Virus record (IMG/VR): IMGVR_UViG_3300043313_000992
Location: 1 to 21,461 of that record
Reading direction: 5' to 3' (one strand)
Source of the DNA: a virus
DNA length: 21,461 nt
In this document: positions 15,438 through 21,461 of the stretch, piece after piece
Layout of the letters: every line of letters starts with the position of its first letter
How positions within the stretch are numbered: position 1 is the stretch's first letter
The notes under the pieces: model-generated
Seen by the model: the letters and a program-made list of their open reading frames with translations, nothing else
What the model was told of the DNA's origin: nothing
Database searches by the model: none
Translations under genes and position numbers: made by a program

Positions 15438-18248
15438 TTGGGCTACCTTGAAAACCAGGCGGTGCAGCGAGCGGCTCTCCGCCGCCGCCTGCTCAATGGT
15501 ACCGCCGGCGATGCCCCGCCGCCGGAAGGTCGTTTACCTGGTTTCGGCCAGGACACCGTGGCGCTGCTTCAGAACCTGGGCGTCAACCTCGGCGTGCCGA
15601 TGGGGCCGCGAGGGTTGCCGCCCGGCGTCGGGCCGCAGGGCGAGTTATCGCTCGCGCCGAAGGGCGTCAACGTCTCGCAACCGTCCGAATTGAGAGTGTC
15701 ACCGCACGCGGAAGGCCGGCGGCAGAGCGGCGGTGAAGGCCAGCAGGGCGGCGGAGGGGGCGACCTCGGTGGCGTCCTTGGAGGAATTTTCAAGAACGCG
15801 CGCGACAGCGCCATCCAGAACGCGAAGGCCGGACAGGGCCAACAGCCAGGCGGCGGCGCTAGCGGCCCGACCGGGCCGGCGCGGCTGCGCGATGCGGCCA
15901 CCCGCGGCAACTCGCCAGAAGGGCGATCGGCCAAGGCGCGCGAGCTGATCCCCGGCCTGCGGCCCGGCATCGACGCCGCACAGGCAAGGCCGGGCGAAGC
16001 CGCCGCCAACGCCTACCAAACAGAGCAACAAGGTGGCCGCGGGGTGGTTGGCGTCGAGCGCGGCGGCGCGGGCTACAAGGCCGACATGGACTACCTGTCC
16101 GACCACGGTGGTCACGCCACCATCATGAAGGACGGCAAGAAAGTGAACGTGCGGGTCGATACGCCCGGTGCTTACGGCGCGCTCGACCCCGAGCTGGCGG
16201 CCCGCCTGCGGGCGGCCGGCGAGGCTTACGAGAAGGAAACCGGCAAGCCCCCGCAATACGGCGAGTTCTCCCGCGGCGAGGACGTGCAGAAGACCTACTG
16301 GGAAGAAAGCGCGCACGGTACCAAGTACGCCGCCGCCCCTCCCGGCCGATCGAACCACCAGAAGGGCGGTGCCGGCGATCTCCCGGCAGGCGGATTCCGC
16401 GACTGGCTGAATGCCGGCAACAAGGACAAGTTCGGCGTGCATTTCCCGGTCAAGGGCGATGAGCCGCATGTCGAGGTCAACCGCGCCTTCAAGGGCGGCA
16501 ACTTCGCCAACAGCGGTCCGGCAGCGCCGGGCTGGGACACCTCGCAAACCCCGCAAACCCCGCAGGCGGACACGCAATGGCCGGGTGCTGGCGAGACGAC
16601 GTCGGCTGACAGGATCTCCGCGCGGCCGGTGAACACCGCCCCGCCGGGCCAGGTCACGCCGGAGCTGATGAAGTCCATCAGCCAGCTGGAGAGCGGCGGC
16701 GACCCCAACGCGGTGCGCGGCTCCTACAAAGGCTTGCACCAGATCACCGATGAGACGTTCCGGCAGTATGGCGGGAAGGGCTCGATCTTCGATCCGGCCG
16801 AGAACACGCGCGTGGCGCAGCTGGCCACGGCCGACACCGCGCGCAACCTGTCAGCCCAGCTCGGCCGGCCGGTGACGGCCAGCGAGATCTATCTCGCGCA
16901 CCAACAGGGCTATGGCGGCGCGGCGGCACACCTGAAGAACCCGAACCAGCCGGCCTGGCAATCGATGCTGTCCACCGGCGAAGGCCAGCAGAAGGGCGAA
17001 GCCTGGGCCAAGCAGGCGATCTGGGGCAACCTGCCGGAGGAGGCGCGCGCCCGCTTCGGCAAGGTCGAGAACGTCACCAGCGGCGACTTCATCAATCACT
17101 GGAAAGAACGCGGTGCCGCTGCCGGGATCACCGATGCCCCGCGCGGGCCGATCGATCCGAAGGCCGGCACGGTCGAGATCGCGCCAGCGCGCACCGCCGC
17201 TGCCGCACCGCCGCCGCCGCCGGCTGTCGCGGCACCTCCACCCCAACCTGCGGTGCCGCCTGCCCCGGCGGTAGCGCCGCAGCCTGCTGCCCCAGTGGCT
17301 CCTGCCCAGCCGCCACAGGCAGCGGCTCCGGCCCCGGCTCCCGCTCCGGCACCCCCGCCGCGGTCGGCCGGGGTCGTTGCCGCGGACAAGTTCCTGAACG
17401 GGACGGTTGGCGATGCCGTGCGCCAGGTCGCGCCCTGGCAGGCCGCGCTGCTCCCCAACGAATACGCCAAGATGACCGTCTGGCAGGCCATGAACGATCC
17501 GAAGATCGGCAAGATGGTCAAGGACAACCTCGGCGAACACCTCGGCAAGTTCGGCGTCAAACAACCGGACCTGGACCAGGCGGTCAAAGAGCGCACAACC
17601 GGCAAGCGCACCGAGGCGCTGCCCGGCACCTCCGAAGGCCTGCTCCAGCAGGCCGAAGGAAAACCTGTTGACCTGAATCAGCCTGCTGCACAACGTTACG
17701 CCGAGGCCCAACCGGCAACCATGACCGATGCCGGGCCGCAGCCGGCGCAACAGCAACCCGGCCAGCAACTGCCGGATTCCTTGAAGGCCGCGATCACCAA
17801 TGTGTTCGGCGGCGAGCAGGGCGGCCCCATGGCCGCCGCTCCGCCGCCGCCAGCAGATCCGATGTCGATGCCGGTATTGCCCTCCCAGGTCGCACCGGCG
17901 GCACCGGGTGCGCCGGGTGGGCCGCCCCCACCCGGCGGTCTGGCTCCTCCAGGGCTCGCGCCGCAGATGATGCTTGATGCAAGTCAAGGCAGTCCGATCG
18001 CGATGATGGGGCTGTCCCCGATCCAGCCTGTGCAGAACGTGCAGATGTCCACGCCGCTGGTTGACAGCATGGCCACGCAGCAGCCTTTTGCTTCTCAAGG
18101 CCTGTCACCGATTCCCTTCGCCGAGATGGCCGGCTGGGGCTGGGGCAGTCCGATGTCTGGCGGGCTCTTTGACGGTGGTGGCGGTGGCGGCTTCAGCGGC
18201 CTGGACATGGGCGGCATGGGCGGCGGGTTTACGTTCAGCGGCGGCTAG
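15438..18248 (+). CDS. Ejection protein with M15-type peptidase and lytic transglycosylase domains
   Basis: A 936 aa virion protein, probably the wall-opening part of the ejection machine (compare T7 gp16, which carries one transglycosylase domain). Residues about 216-355 look like an M15 D,D-peptidase: SNHQKGGAGD places H307 and D314 in the SxHxxGxAxD pattern, and EPHVEV gives H344 as third zinc ligand. Residues about 410-520 look like an SLT transglycosylase: ISQLESGGDP puts the catalytic Glu at 418, with GLHQIT and later HQQGYGGAAAHL. A Pro/Ala linker spans about 582-642, and the C-terminus is Gly/Met-rich. The start is TTG at 15438, right after the previous TAG, with AGGAGG at 15426-15431; no better ATG exists. 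Domain calls come from motifs, not a search. Confidence 0.75.
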   Translation: MGYLENQAVQRAALRRRLLNGTAGDAPPPEGRLPGFGQDTVALLQNLGVNLGVPMGPRGLPPGVGPQGELSLAPKGVNVSQPSELRVSPHAEGRRQSGGEGQQGGGGGDLGGVLGGIFKNARDSAIQNAKAGQGQQPGGGASGPTGPARLRDAATRGNSPEGRSAKARELIPGLRPGIDAAQARPGEAAANAYQTEQQGGRGVVGVERGGAGYKADMDYLSDHGGHATIMKDGKKVNVRVDTPGAYGALDPELAARLRAAGEAYEKETGKPPQYGEFSRGEDVQKTYWEESAHGTKYAAAPPGRSNHQKGGAGDLPAGGFRDWLNAGNKDKFGVHFPVKGDEPHVEVNRAFKGGNFANSGPAAPGWDTSQTPQTPQADTQWPGAGETTSADRISARPVNTAPPGQVTPELMKSISQLESGGDPNAVRGSYKGLHQITDETFRQYGGKGSIFDPAENTRVAQLATADTARNLSAQLGRPVTASEIYLAHQQGYGGAAAHLKNPNQPAWQSMLSTGEGQQKGEAWAKQAIWGNLPEEARARFGKVENVTSGDFINHWKERGAAAGITDAPRGPIDPKAGTVEIAPARTAAAAPPPPPAVAAPPPQPAVPPAPAVAPQPAAPVAPAQPPQAAAPAPAPAPAPPPRSAGVVAADKFLNGTVGDAVRQVAPWQAALLPNEYAKMTVWQAMNDPKIGKMVKDNLGEHLGKFGVKQPDLDQAVKERTTGKRTEALPGTSEGLLQQAEGKPVDLNQPAAQRYAEAQPATMTDAGPQPAQQQPGQQLPDSLKAAITNVFGGEQGGPMAAAPPPPADPMSMPVLPSQVAPAAPGAPGGPPPPGGLAPPGLAPQMMLDASQGSPIAMMGLSPIQPVQNVQMSTPLVDSMATQQPFASQGLSPIPFAEMAGWGWGSPMSGGLFDGGGGGGFSGLDMGGMGGGFTFSGG

Positions 18249-18264
18249 ACCCTTCAGGCGGGCC

Positions 18265-18305
18265 AAAAATTTTTTCCGATTGCCAACTAGATAGTAATAA
18301 ATACC
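18265..18305 (+). promoter_or_regulatory. AT-rich patch with possible promoter
   Basis: Between the ejection gene and the next small gene lies a run with A5T6 (18266-18276), TTGCCA (18280-18285) and TAATAAATA (18295-18303), against a very GC-rich background. TAATAA at 18295-18300 could be a -10 box, but no -35 at correct spacing is convincing. If it is used, the message would begin about at the GTG start at 18306, so it would be nearly leaderless. The A/T tract may also aid termination of the long operon. Confidence 0.4.
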
Positions 18306-18572
18306 GTGCGCGCTCTCCTCGCTCTCCTGCTGCTGTCCACGTCGGCGTTCGCTAAATCCGACCCCTTGCCGCTGTCCTTTGAGGCCCGCTGGGCCCACGC
18401 GATCGCGCAGCTGCCGCCGGCGACTGAATTACCGCCAACAATTCAGCCGACTGCGCCGACGCCGGCGGCGCGGCCGGTGTTCAGACCTGCGAAGAAGGTT
18501 GTTTCACGGGGAACGTGCCGGCACGGCCACAAGGTGAAGATCAGCAAGTATCGCTGGCGCTGCCGGGCGTGA
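18306..18572 (+). CDS. Small exported protein with C-terminal Cys pair
   Basis: An 88 aa protein beginning MRALLALLLLSTSAFAKSDP, a short signal peptide with probable cleavage after AFA (residue 16). The mature part is about 72 aa with a Pro/Thr/Ala-rich spacer (LPPTIQPTAPTPAARPVFRP) and a compact basic end, GTCRHGHKVKISKYRWRCRA, whose two cysteines could form a disulphide in the periplasm. Function unknown. The start is GTG at 18306 because a stop codon lies at 18288 in this frame and the signal peptide begins here; no ribosome site is present. Its 3' end overlaps by 32 bases the end of the opposing gene at 18541-18834. No lipobox is present, so it is not an Rz1-like lipoprotein. Confidence 0.6.
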   Translation: MRALLALLLLSTSAFAKSDPLPLSFEARWAHAIAQLPPATELPPTIQPTAPTPAARPVFRPAKKVVSRGTCRHGHKVKISKYRWRCRA

Positions 18573-18834
18573 TCTCGGCGATCATTCGGTCGATATCTTC
18601 GCTCAGGACGTAGATCCATAGTTTCTTCGGCACCCGGTCCTTGCGTCCGAGCCACGTCCAGAACGCGCGGCATCCTTTGCGGTTGAGACAACTGCTCTCA
18701 AACACCGCATCCCGCTCGGTCGATGACAACGTGTCGAGCCACAGCCCGAAGATCATGTCGAACTGGAACTCGCGCTTGTCATCAGCGATGAAGCGCGTGT
18801 GGATATTGGGGACGAACTGGTACTTGAGCGTCAC
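18541..18834 (-). CDS. Small unknown protein (97 aa)
   Basis: Read on the reverse strand, GTG at 18834 overlaps the TGA of the gene before it (GTGA), so the start was placed there and not at the longer upstream ATG, whose added part is a shadow of the 85 aa gene. The product, MTLKYQFVPNIHTRFIADDK then REFQFDMIFGLWLDTLSSTE, has two internal cysteines (about 49 and 55) and aromatic-rich helices (AFWTWLGRKDRVPKKLWIYV). I do not recognise a family. Coupling with the 85 aa gene suggests joint expression. Its end converges with the + strand exported-protein gene. Confidence 0.6.
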   Translation of the reverse strand: MTLKYQFVPNIHTRFIADDKREFQFDMIFGLWLDTLSSTERDAVFESSCLNRKGCRAFWTWLGRKDRVPKKLWIYVLSEDIDRMIAEITPGSASDTC

Positions 18835-19088
18835 CGCGCGGCCTCCAGGCTTTTCTTGATCTCGGCGATCTTCCTGCGATCCTGTCTGACCATCTCGGTC
18901 AGCTTGATGCCGATCTCCCGGCCGATTTCTGCCGCGCTCCCTTTGCCGATCGTCGCTGCAATCGAGCCCGACATGCACTCAAGAAACGCCAATATCGCCA
19001 CATCGAGCGGTACACGCTCCTGCTCGACCAATGTCATCAGCTTGTTGGCCAGCTGCATGACGGCGAGGTCTTCTTCATCTTCGGTCAT
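18831..19088 (-). CDS. Small helical protein (85 aa), unknown
   Basis: An 85 aa reverse-strand protein, MTEDEEDLAVMQLANKLMTL then VEQERVPLDVAILAFLECMS. It looks fully helical: an acidic start, an amphipathic middle (GSIAATIGKGSAAEIGREIG) and a basic coiled end (MVRQDRRKIAEIKKSLEAAR). It lacks a signal peptide and a clear motif. It could be a small dimeric regulator or adaptor; this is a guess from composition. ATG at 19088 lies 21 bases after the membrane-protein gene and its stop overlaps the GTG of the 97 aa gene. Confidence 0.6.
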   Translation of the reverse strand: MTEDEEDLAVMQLANKLMTLVEQERVPLDVAILAFLECMSGSIAATIGKGSAAEIGREIGIKLTEMVRQDRRKIAEIKKSLEAAR

Positions 19089-19109
19089 GATTTGCTCTCG
19101 GTGTAGAGG

Positions 19110-19322
19110 TCACGCCGTTACGGCGCGTATCAGGAAGAATGCGATGATTACGCCGACTCCGATGGCCCAAAGCCACATTTTAAATTCAAGATCGTCGGAC
19201 AACTCATCTTCGCTTTGGCGGTCGAGAGCATCGTCAAAACTGTCACCCTTCAACCTCTCACGTCGGCGACGTTCGTGGTCAAGTAAGAGCAAAAAAAGAC
19301 CGCCGTTCATGATTGAGCCCAT
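19110..19322 (-). CDS. Small single-pass membrane protein
   Basis: About 70 aa on the reverse strand. It begins MGSIMNGGLFLLLLDHERRR if ATG at 19322 is used; TTG at 19331 and ATG at 19310 are other possible starts. A hydrophobic N-terminal turn is followed by a strongly basic then acidic stretch (RRERLKGDSFDDALDRQSED), and the C-terminal 22 residues, MWLWAIGVGVIIAFFLIRAV plus TA, form one likely transmembrane helix. That shape fits a tail-anchored inner-membrane protein. A holin-like or superinfection-exclusion role is possible but not shown, and no antiholin or endolysin neighbour is present. Confidence 0.55.
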   Translation of the reverse strand: MGSIMNGGLFLLLLDHERRRRERLKGDSFDDALDRQSEDELSDDLEFKMWLWAIGVGVIIAFFLIRAVTA

Positions 19323-19341
19323 CTTTCCCAATCAATGGTTT

Positions 19342-19361
19342 CCTGCGCATTTGCGCGCAGG
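19342..19361. other. Intergenic hairpin
   Basis: CCTGCGC (19342-19348) and GCGCAGG (19355-19361) form a 7-bp perfect stem with a 6-base loop in the gap between the sponge candidate and the membrane-protein gene. Neither side has a T run, so it is not a classical terminator. It could be a processing or attenuation site in the reverse-strand message. Confidence 0.4.
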
Positions 19362-19372
19362 CGCTAAGACCA

Positions 19373-19777
19373 TCAGACGACGTTTGTACCTTCAACGCCG
19401 CGCTGCATCCGCTTCAGCGTCCGGCTGTGAAGCCACTGCTGCGCCTCCTCGATCTTCGTCAGCGCCAAAGCGTTTTCCCGAGATGAAAACGGCCCTGCCT
19501 GAAATGAGCGCAGACGATCAGCGACGATCTCAAGCAACACTTCCTGCGTGACACCGTTGACGCCGTGTTCGTTAATTGGTCCGTTCTGGAACAGTATGAC
19601 AAGGCCGTCCATTTGTGCCGCTGGCATCTTATTAGTGACCGCAGACGGGTTGCCCGATGCGTCGAACCCTGTGATCTCATAGCGATGGTTAGCGCCGCCT
19701 GCGCCCGGATCGTCAGTGACTTCTATCTTCAGCACGTCGTTTGCGGGGTTCACCTTGTGGCCTGTAAGCTGTCTCAT
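19373..19777 (-). CDS. Candidate Acb2/Tad1-type nucleotide-signal sponge (anti-CBASS/Thoeris)
   Basis: A 134 aa reverse-strand protein starting MRQLTGHKVNPANDVLKIEV. A strand-rich first part (HRYEITGF at 31-38, DGLVILFQNGPI at 57-68) leads to GVNGVTQEVLLEIVADRLRS (72-91) and GPFSSRENALALTKIEEAQQ (95-114), WLHSRTLKRMQRGVEGT. The last part is the helical hairpin ('SREN.LA.TKLEEA..WL..RT..R..RGVEGT') that I recall being labelled Acb2/Tad1 hairpin in phage proteins. Acb2 and Tad1 bind the cyclic nucleotide or gcADPR signals of CBASS and Thoeris defences. Whether the pocket residues are kept cannot be judged here. ATG at 19777 has an AGGAG site (on the reverse strand) about 8 bases away; the longer frame from 19954 is rejected since it runs through a terminator. 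It lies downstream of the PEP-CTERM gene. Confidence 0.6.
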   Translation of the reverse strand: MRQLTGHKVNPANDVLKIEVTDDPGAGGANHRYEITGFDASGNPSAVTNKMPAAQMDGLVILFQNGPINEHGVNGVTQEVLLEIVADRLRSFQAGPFSSRENALALTKIEEAQQWLHSRTLKRMQRGVEGTNVV

Positions 19778-19829
19778 TCTGTAATCTCCTGTGGTGGGTT
19801 TACTCAGGTACGCAATTGTGAATGCACAT

Positions 19830-19870
19830 GAAAACGCCGCCGGCGAGCCCTGGACTCTTCCGACGGCGTC
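19830..19870 (-). terminator. Rho-independent terminator of PEP-CTERM gene
   Basis: On the reverse strand ACGCCGTCGG pairs with CCGGCGGCGT (10 bp, one T-G pair; + strand arms 19860-19869 and 19834-19843), followed by TTTTC. It sits about 35 bases past the stop of the PEP-CTERM gene and would end its message, so the sponge candidate needs readthrough or its own promoter in 19778-19830. Confidence 0.75.
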
Positions 19871-19904
19871 CTCATCACATCCACGCGGTTCGGCGCGCGG
19901 ACGA

Positions 19905-20669
19905 TCAGACTGTACGCAATTTACGCTGACGCTGACGCAACGATACAAAACCAATGCCGGCGAAGCCGGCGATCATCATGAACCAGGTCGAAGCCTCGGG
20001 AACGGCTTCCGCCTGCGGCGTCGGCACCAGGAAGAAGCTGTCGGGGCCGTCATTCGCGCCCGAGATGCGCGCGAAGAAGATGATCTGATCACCTGGCAGG
20101 ATATCGCCACGCTGCAAGTTGAAACCGCTCAACGTGTAATCCGGGAAGCCGGTGCCGTTGTTCTGCGAGGGCACCAGCACGCCACCGGGCTCTGGCGAGA
20201 ACGCCGCCAGCACCGTGTGCTGCGTGAGGTTGAGGAAGTAGAAGCTCTCCAGCGTCTGCGGCGTGCCGGTATCGTTGACATCGAAGCCGACGGTGAAGGC
20301 TAGCGCCGGGTCGTTGTTGGCTAGCAGGAAGGCCCGCAGGAATGAGCCGTCGTAGCCGGTGCCAATGGTGTCGAAGCCGGGATTGGCTCCACCGACAACC
20401 GCCGTCGAGAAGTAAGCGAGGTCGCTTTGGCCGCCGTTGTTCTTGAAATCGGTGTAACCGAAGTTGGCGGGCTGTTGCGGCTGGTTGTCGCCGCAGATGA
20501 TGCATGGCGCGTTCAGCGGCTGGTTGCCGCCGGGCACCGTCGGCGTCAGTGACAGGGTGGTGGCTCCACCAGTGGTCCAGAGCTGGTTGCCGATAACGAC
20601 GTCGGCAGCTGCGGGATCGGTGAACGCGATCGACAGCAGGCCGACGGCCAGTAACGCTTTTCTCAGCAT
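19905..20669 (-). CDS. Secreted PEP-CTERM (exosortase-sorted) protein
   Basis: A 254 aa reverse-strand protein. The signal peptide is MLRKALLAVGLLSIAFTDPA, with probable cleavage after PAAA (about residue 22). The mature part is strand-rich with Asn, Gly and Thr-rich loops, a CIICGD pair, and segments such as FTVGFDVNDTGTPQTLESFY, FPDYTLSGFNLQRGDILPGD and QIIFFARISGANDGPDSFFL. The end is a PEP-CTERM signal: VPEASTW (from residue 223), a hydrophobic stretch FMMIAGFAGIGFVSL, then RQRQRK. Such tails are recognised by exosortase, which moves and trims the protein during export, often together with exopolysaccharide. The Ala in place of the usual Pro (VPEAST for VPEPST) is a variant. ATG at 20669 has GGAGG on the reverse strand. 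It is an unusual gene within a phage. Confidence 0.75.
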   Translation of the reverse strand: MLRKALLAVGLLSIAFTDPAAADVVIGNQLWTTGGATTLSLTPTVPGGNQPLNAPCIICGDNQPQQPANFGYTDFKNNGGQSDLAYFSTAVVGGANPGFDTIGTGYDGSFLRAFLLANNDPALAFTVGFDVNDTGTPQTLESFYFLNLTQHTVLAAFSPEPGGVLVPSQNNGTGFPDYTLSGFNLQRGDILPGDQIIFFARISGANDGPDSFFLVPTPQAEAVPEASTWFMMIAGFAGIGFVSLRQRQRKLRTV

Positions 20670-20694
20670 GATTTAACCTCCAGGGGGTGTGTGG

Positions 20695-20736
20695 CTTGAC
20701 TACAGCATCATCCGCGCCATGTCTTGCGAAGTCAAG
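20695..20736. promoter_or_regulatory. Inverted CTTGACT/AGTCAAG pair between divergent genes
   Basis: CTTGACT at 20695-20701 and AGTCAAG at 20730-20736 are perfect 7-base inverted copies separated by 28 bases. One arm overlaps the PEP-CTERM -35 box. The pair may be face-to-face promoter boxes or operator half sites for the adjacent HTH regulator. The + strand lacks a good -10 box at the right distance. Confidence 0.45.
20707..20735 (-). promoter_or_regulatory. Sigma70-like promoter for PEP-CTERM gene
   Basis: On the reverse strand TTGACT (20735-20730), a 17-base spacer, then GATGAT (20712-20707) resemble a -35/-10 pair (5 of 6 and 4 of 6 matches). It lies about 40 bases before the PEP-CTERM ATG at 20669 and its GGAGG ribosome site, so the gene likely has its own constitutive-type promoter. 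Confidence 0.6.
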
Positions 20737-20759
20737 TTTATTGATATAGGAAAACCGAC

Positions 20760-20996
20760 ATGGCAACAGCAAACGCACCCCAGAAACCAAAGATCCTCAC
20801 CTCCGTCGATACCGTCATCGACACCCTCGGCGGCAATCTTGCCGTGGCCAAGCTGTTCAATACCGCGCCAAGCGCGGTGTCGAACTGGCGCGGCACCGGC
20901 CGGTTCCCGGCGCGCACCTACGTGCTGATCCAGACCGAGCTGGACAAGAAGAACCTGCTCGGCTCGGACGGGCTGTGGGCCATGTATGTCAAGTAA
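20760..20996 (+). CDS. Small helix-turn-helix (Cro/YdaS-like) regulator
   Basis: A 78 aa protein starting MATANAPQKPKILTSVDTVI. Residues about 16-60 contain the helix-turn-helix: DTLGGNLAVAKLFNTAPSAV then SNWRGTGRFPARTYVLIQTE, in which 'LGG..AVAKL....SAVSNWR..GRFPARTY' is the YdaS/Cro-like pattern common in phages of alphaproteobacteria. It probably binds DNA as a dimer and regulates a nearby promoter. ATG at 20760 follows TAGGAAAA at 20747-20754. It is divergent from the PEP-CTERM gene, with an inverted repeat in between, and is followed by a helical protein gene in the same direction. Confidence 0.7.
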   Translation: MATANAPQKPKILTSVDTVIDTLGGNLAVAKLFNTAPSAVSNWRGTGRFPARTYVLIQTELDKKNLLGSDGLWAMYVK

Positions 20997-21015
20997 CCAG
21001 GAAGGGCTCTCCCCC

Positions 21016-21339
21016 ATGAACGAGACTGAAGTCGTCAACGAAATCAAGCGGCTCGCAGAACTGCCGAAGCCGGCCGCCTCACCGCGGGAAGACCAGATCC
21101 ACTCGCTGCTGGACGACAGCATCGAAAAGCTCGCGGAAAGCTGGATCAGCCAGCTCAACGCGCTGCGCGACAACACCGTGCAACTAGAAAACCAGCTGAT
21201 CGCCTGCGTCGCGCAGACCAAGGACAACATCAAGCAATTGCATTCGCTGGGACTTCAGATCGCCGCCGAGGCGCAGCGCGGGCGTGAAGTCTGCGAGAAG
21301 CTCGCCGACGGCATCGACGCGATCGCGGGGCAGTCATGA
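21016..21339 (+). CDS. Helical/coiled-coil protein, unknown
   Basis: A 107 aa protein starting MNETEVVNEIKRLAELPKPA. Almost fully helical by composition, with LLDDSIEKLAESWISQLNAL, RDNTVQLENQLIACVAQTKD and NIKQLHSLGLQIAAEAQRGR making a likely long coiled coil. Family unknown. An ATG at 20986 would add ten residues and overlap the HTH gene by 11 bases, but 21016 is preferred since AGGAAGG at 20999-21005 sits upstream of it. It overlaps the next start by ATGA, so three + strand genes (HTH, this, next) look like one operon. Confidence 0.6.
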   Translation: MNETEVVNEIKRLAELPKPAASPREDQIHSLLDDSIEKLAESWISQLNALRDNTVQLENQLIACVAQTKDNIKQLHSLGLQIAAEAQRGREVCEKLADGIDAIAGQS

Positions 21340-21461
21340 GCTGGGTCGCAGAGGTCAAGGTCGTCAACGACGACAAATGGTACGGCAACGATCTGCGCTT
21401 CGAAACCGAAGAAGAGGCGGTGAAATACGCCGTCGATCTGGGGCTGCGCTGGAACGCGGTC
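21336..21461 (+). CDS. Small conserved phage protein, cut by window edge
   Basis: ATG at 21336 overlaps the previous TGA (ATGA). The 42 visible residues, MSWVAEVKVVNDDKWYGNDL then RFETEEEAVKYAVDLGLRWN, match a small phage/bacterial pattern I know only as a hypothetical ('W.....RF.T.EEA..YA.DL..RW'). Function unknown. The 3' end lies beyond the window. Confidence 0.65.
   Translation, partial: MSWVAEVKVVNDDKWYGNDLRFETEEEAVKYAVDLGLRWNAV

Noticed and set aside
16547-16566. Short 9-base direct repeat (CGCAAACCC) in the ejection gene
   Set aside because: Only two copies, encoding TPQTPQ in a linker; no sign of function.
15699-16739. 346 aa reverse-strand frame
   Set aside because: Antisense to the M15-type domain; composition and lack of motifs mark it as shadow.
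16851-18098. 415 aa reverse-strand frame opposite the 936 aa ejection gene
   Set aside because: Arg, Gly and Leu-rich antisense shadow of a GC-rich gene; no ribosome site or motif, and the + strand frame carries catalytic motifs.
18799-19551. 250 aa + strand frame across the accessory block
   Set aside because: Ser/Arg-rich, runs opposite to three plausible reverse-strand genes with coupled starts and ribosome sites.
19778-19954. N-terminal extension of the sponge candidate up to 19954
   Set aside because: It would run through the terminator and into the end of the PEP-CTERM gene; ATG 19777 has a good AGGAG site.
1-21461. CRISPR array, tRNA or rRNA gene
   Set aside because: No regularly spaced direct repeats and no cloverleaf or rRNA-like segment was noticed on reading; this was by eye only, without a covariance search.

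Overview
The window is a GC-rich stretch (clearly above 60% by eye, not counted) of a tailed-phage genome or prophage. It most likely infects an alphaproteobacterium. The reasons are GC-rich codon use, short leaders with AGGAG-type ribosome sites, and a cargo gene ending in a PEP-CTERM tail (VPEASTW..., then a hydrophobic stretch, then RQRQRK) of the kind seen in exosortase-bearing alphaproteobacteria such as Bradyrhizobium. The host is inference; nothing here proves integration.

Positions 1-18248 hold a one-directional, tightly packed virion module on the + strand: the end of an upstream gene (probably terminase), portal, scaffolding protein, major capsid protein, a small conserved protein, a head-tail adaptor, a nozzle-like protein, a T7 gp13-like protein, a GNAT-fold protein, three tandem MGGKGG cassettes, two gp14-like core proteins, then three large proteins (549, 775 and 936 aa) that look like DNA-ejection proteins. 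The order matches the portal-scaffold-capsid-adaptor-nozzle-gp13-gp14-gp15-gp16 order of T7-like short-tailed phages, although the proteins are far diverged. The last protein carries two peptidoglycan-cutting domains, an M15-type peptidase and a lytic transglycosylase, and would open the cell wall during DNA entry. Hairpin terminators follow the portal and capsid genes, which probably tunes expression of neighbouring structural genes.

Positions 18249-18572 hold an AT-rich patch and a small exported protein. Positions 18541-20669 are an accessory block on the - strand. Read in its own direction it encodes a secreted PEP-CTERM protein with its own promoter and terminator, a candidate Acb2/Tad1-type nucleotide-signal sponge (anti-CBASS/anti-Thoeris), a small membrane protein and two small unknown proteins. 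This is the most unusual part of the window.

From 20760 the + strand resumes with a small helix-turn-helix regulator divergent from the PEP-CTERM gene, a helical protein, and the start of another small gene cut by the window edge. Tail fibre, holin, endolysin, spanin, integrase, polymerase and tRNA genes were not seen and presumably lie outside. No intergenic gap exceeds 300 bases.
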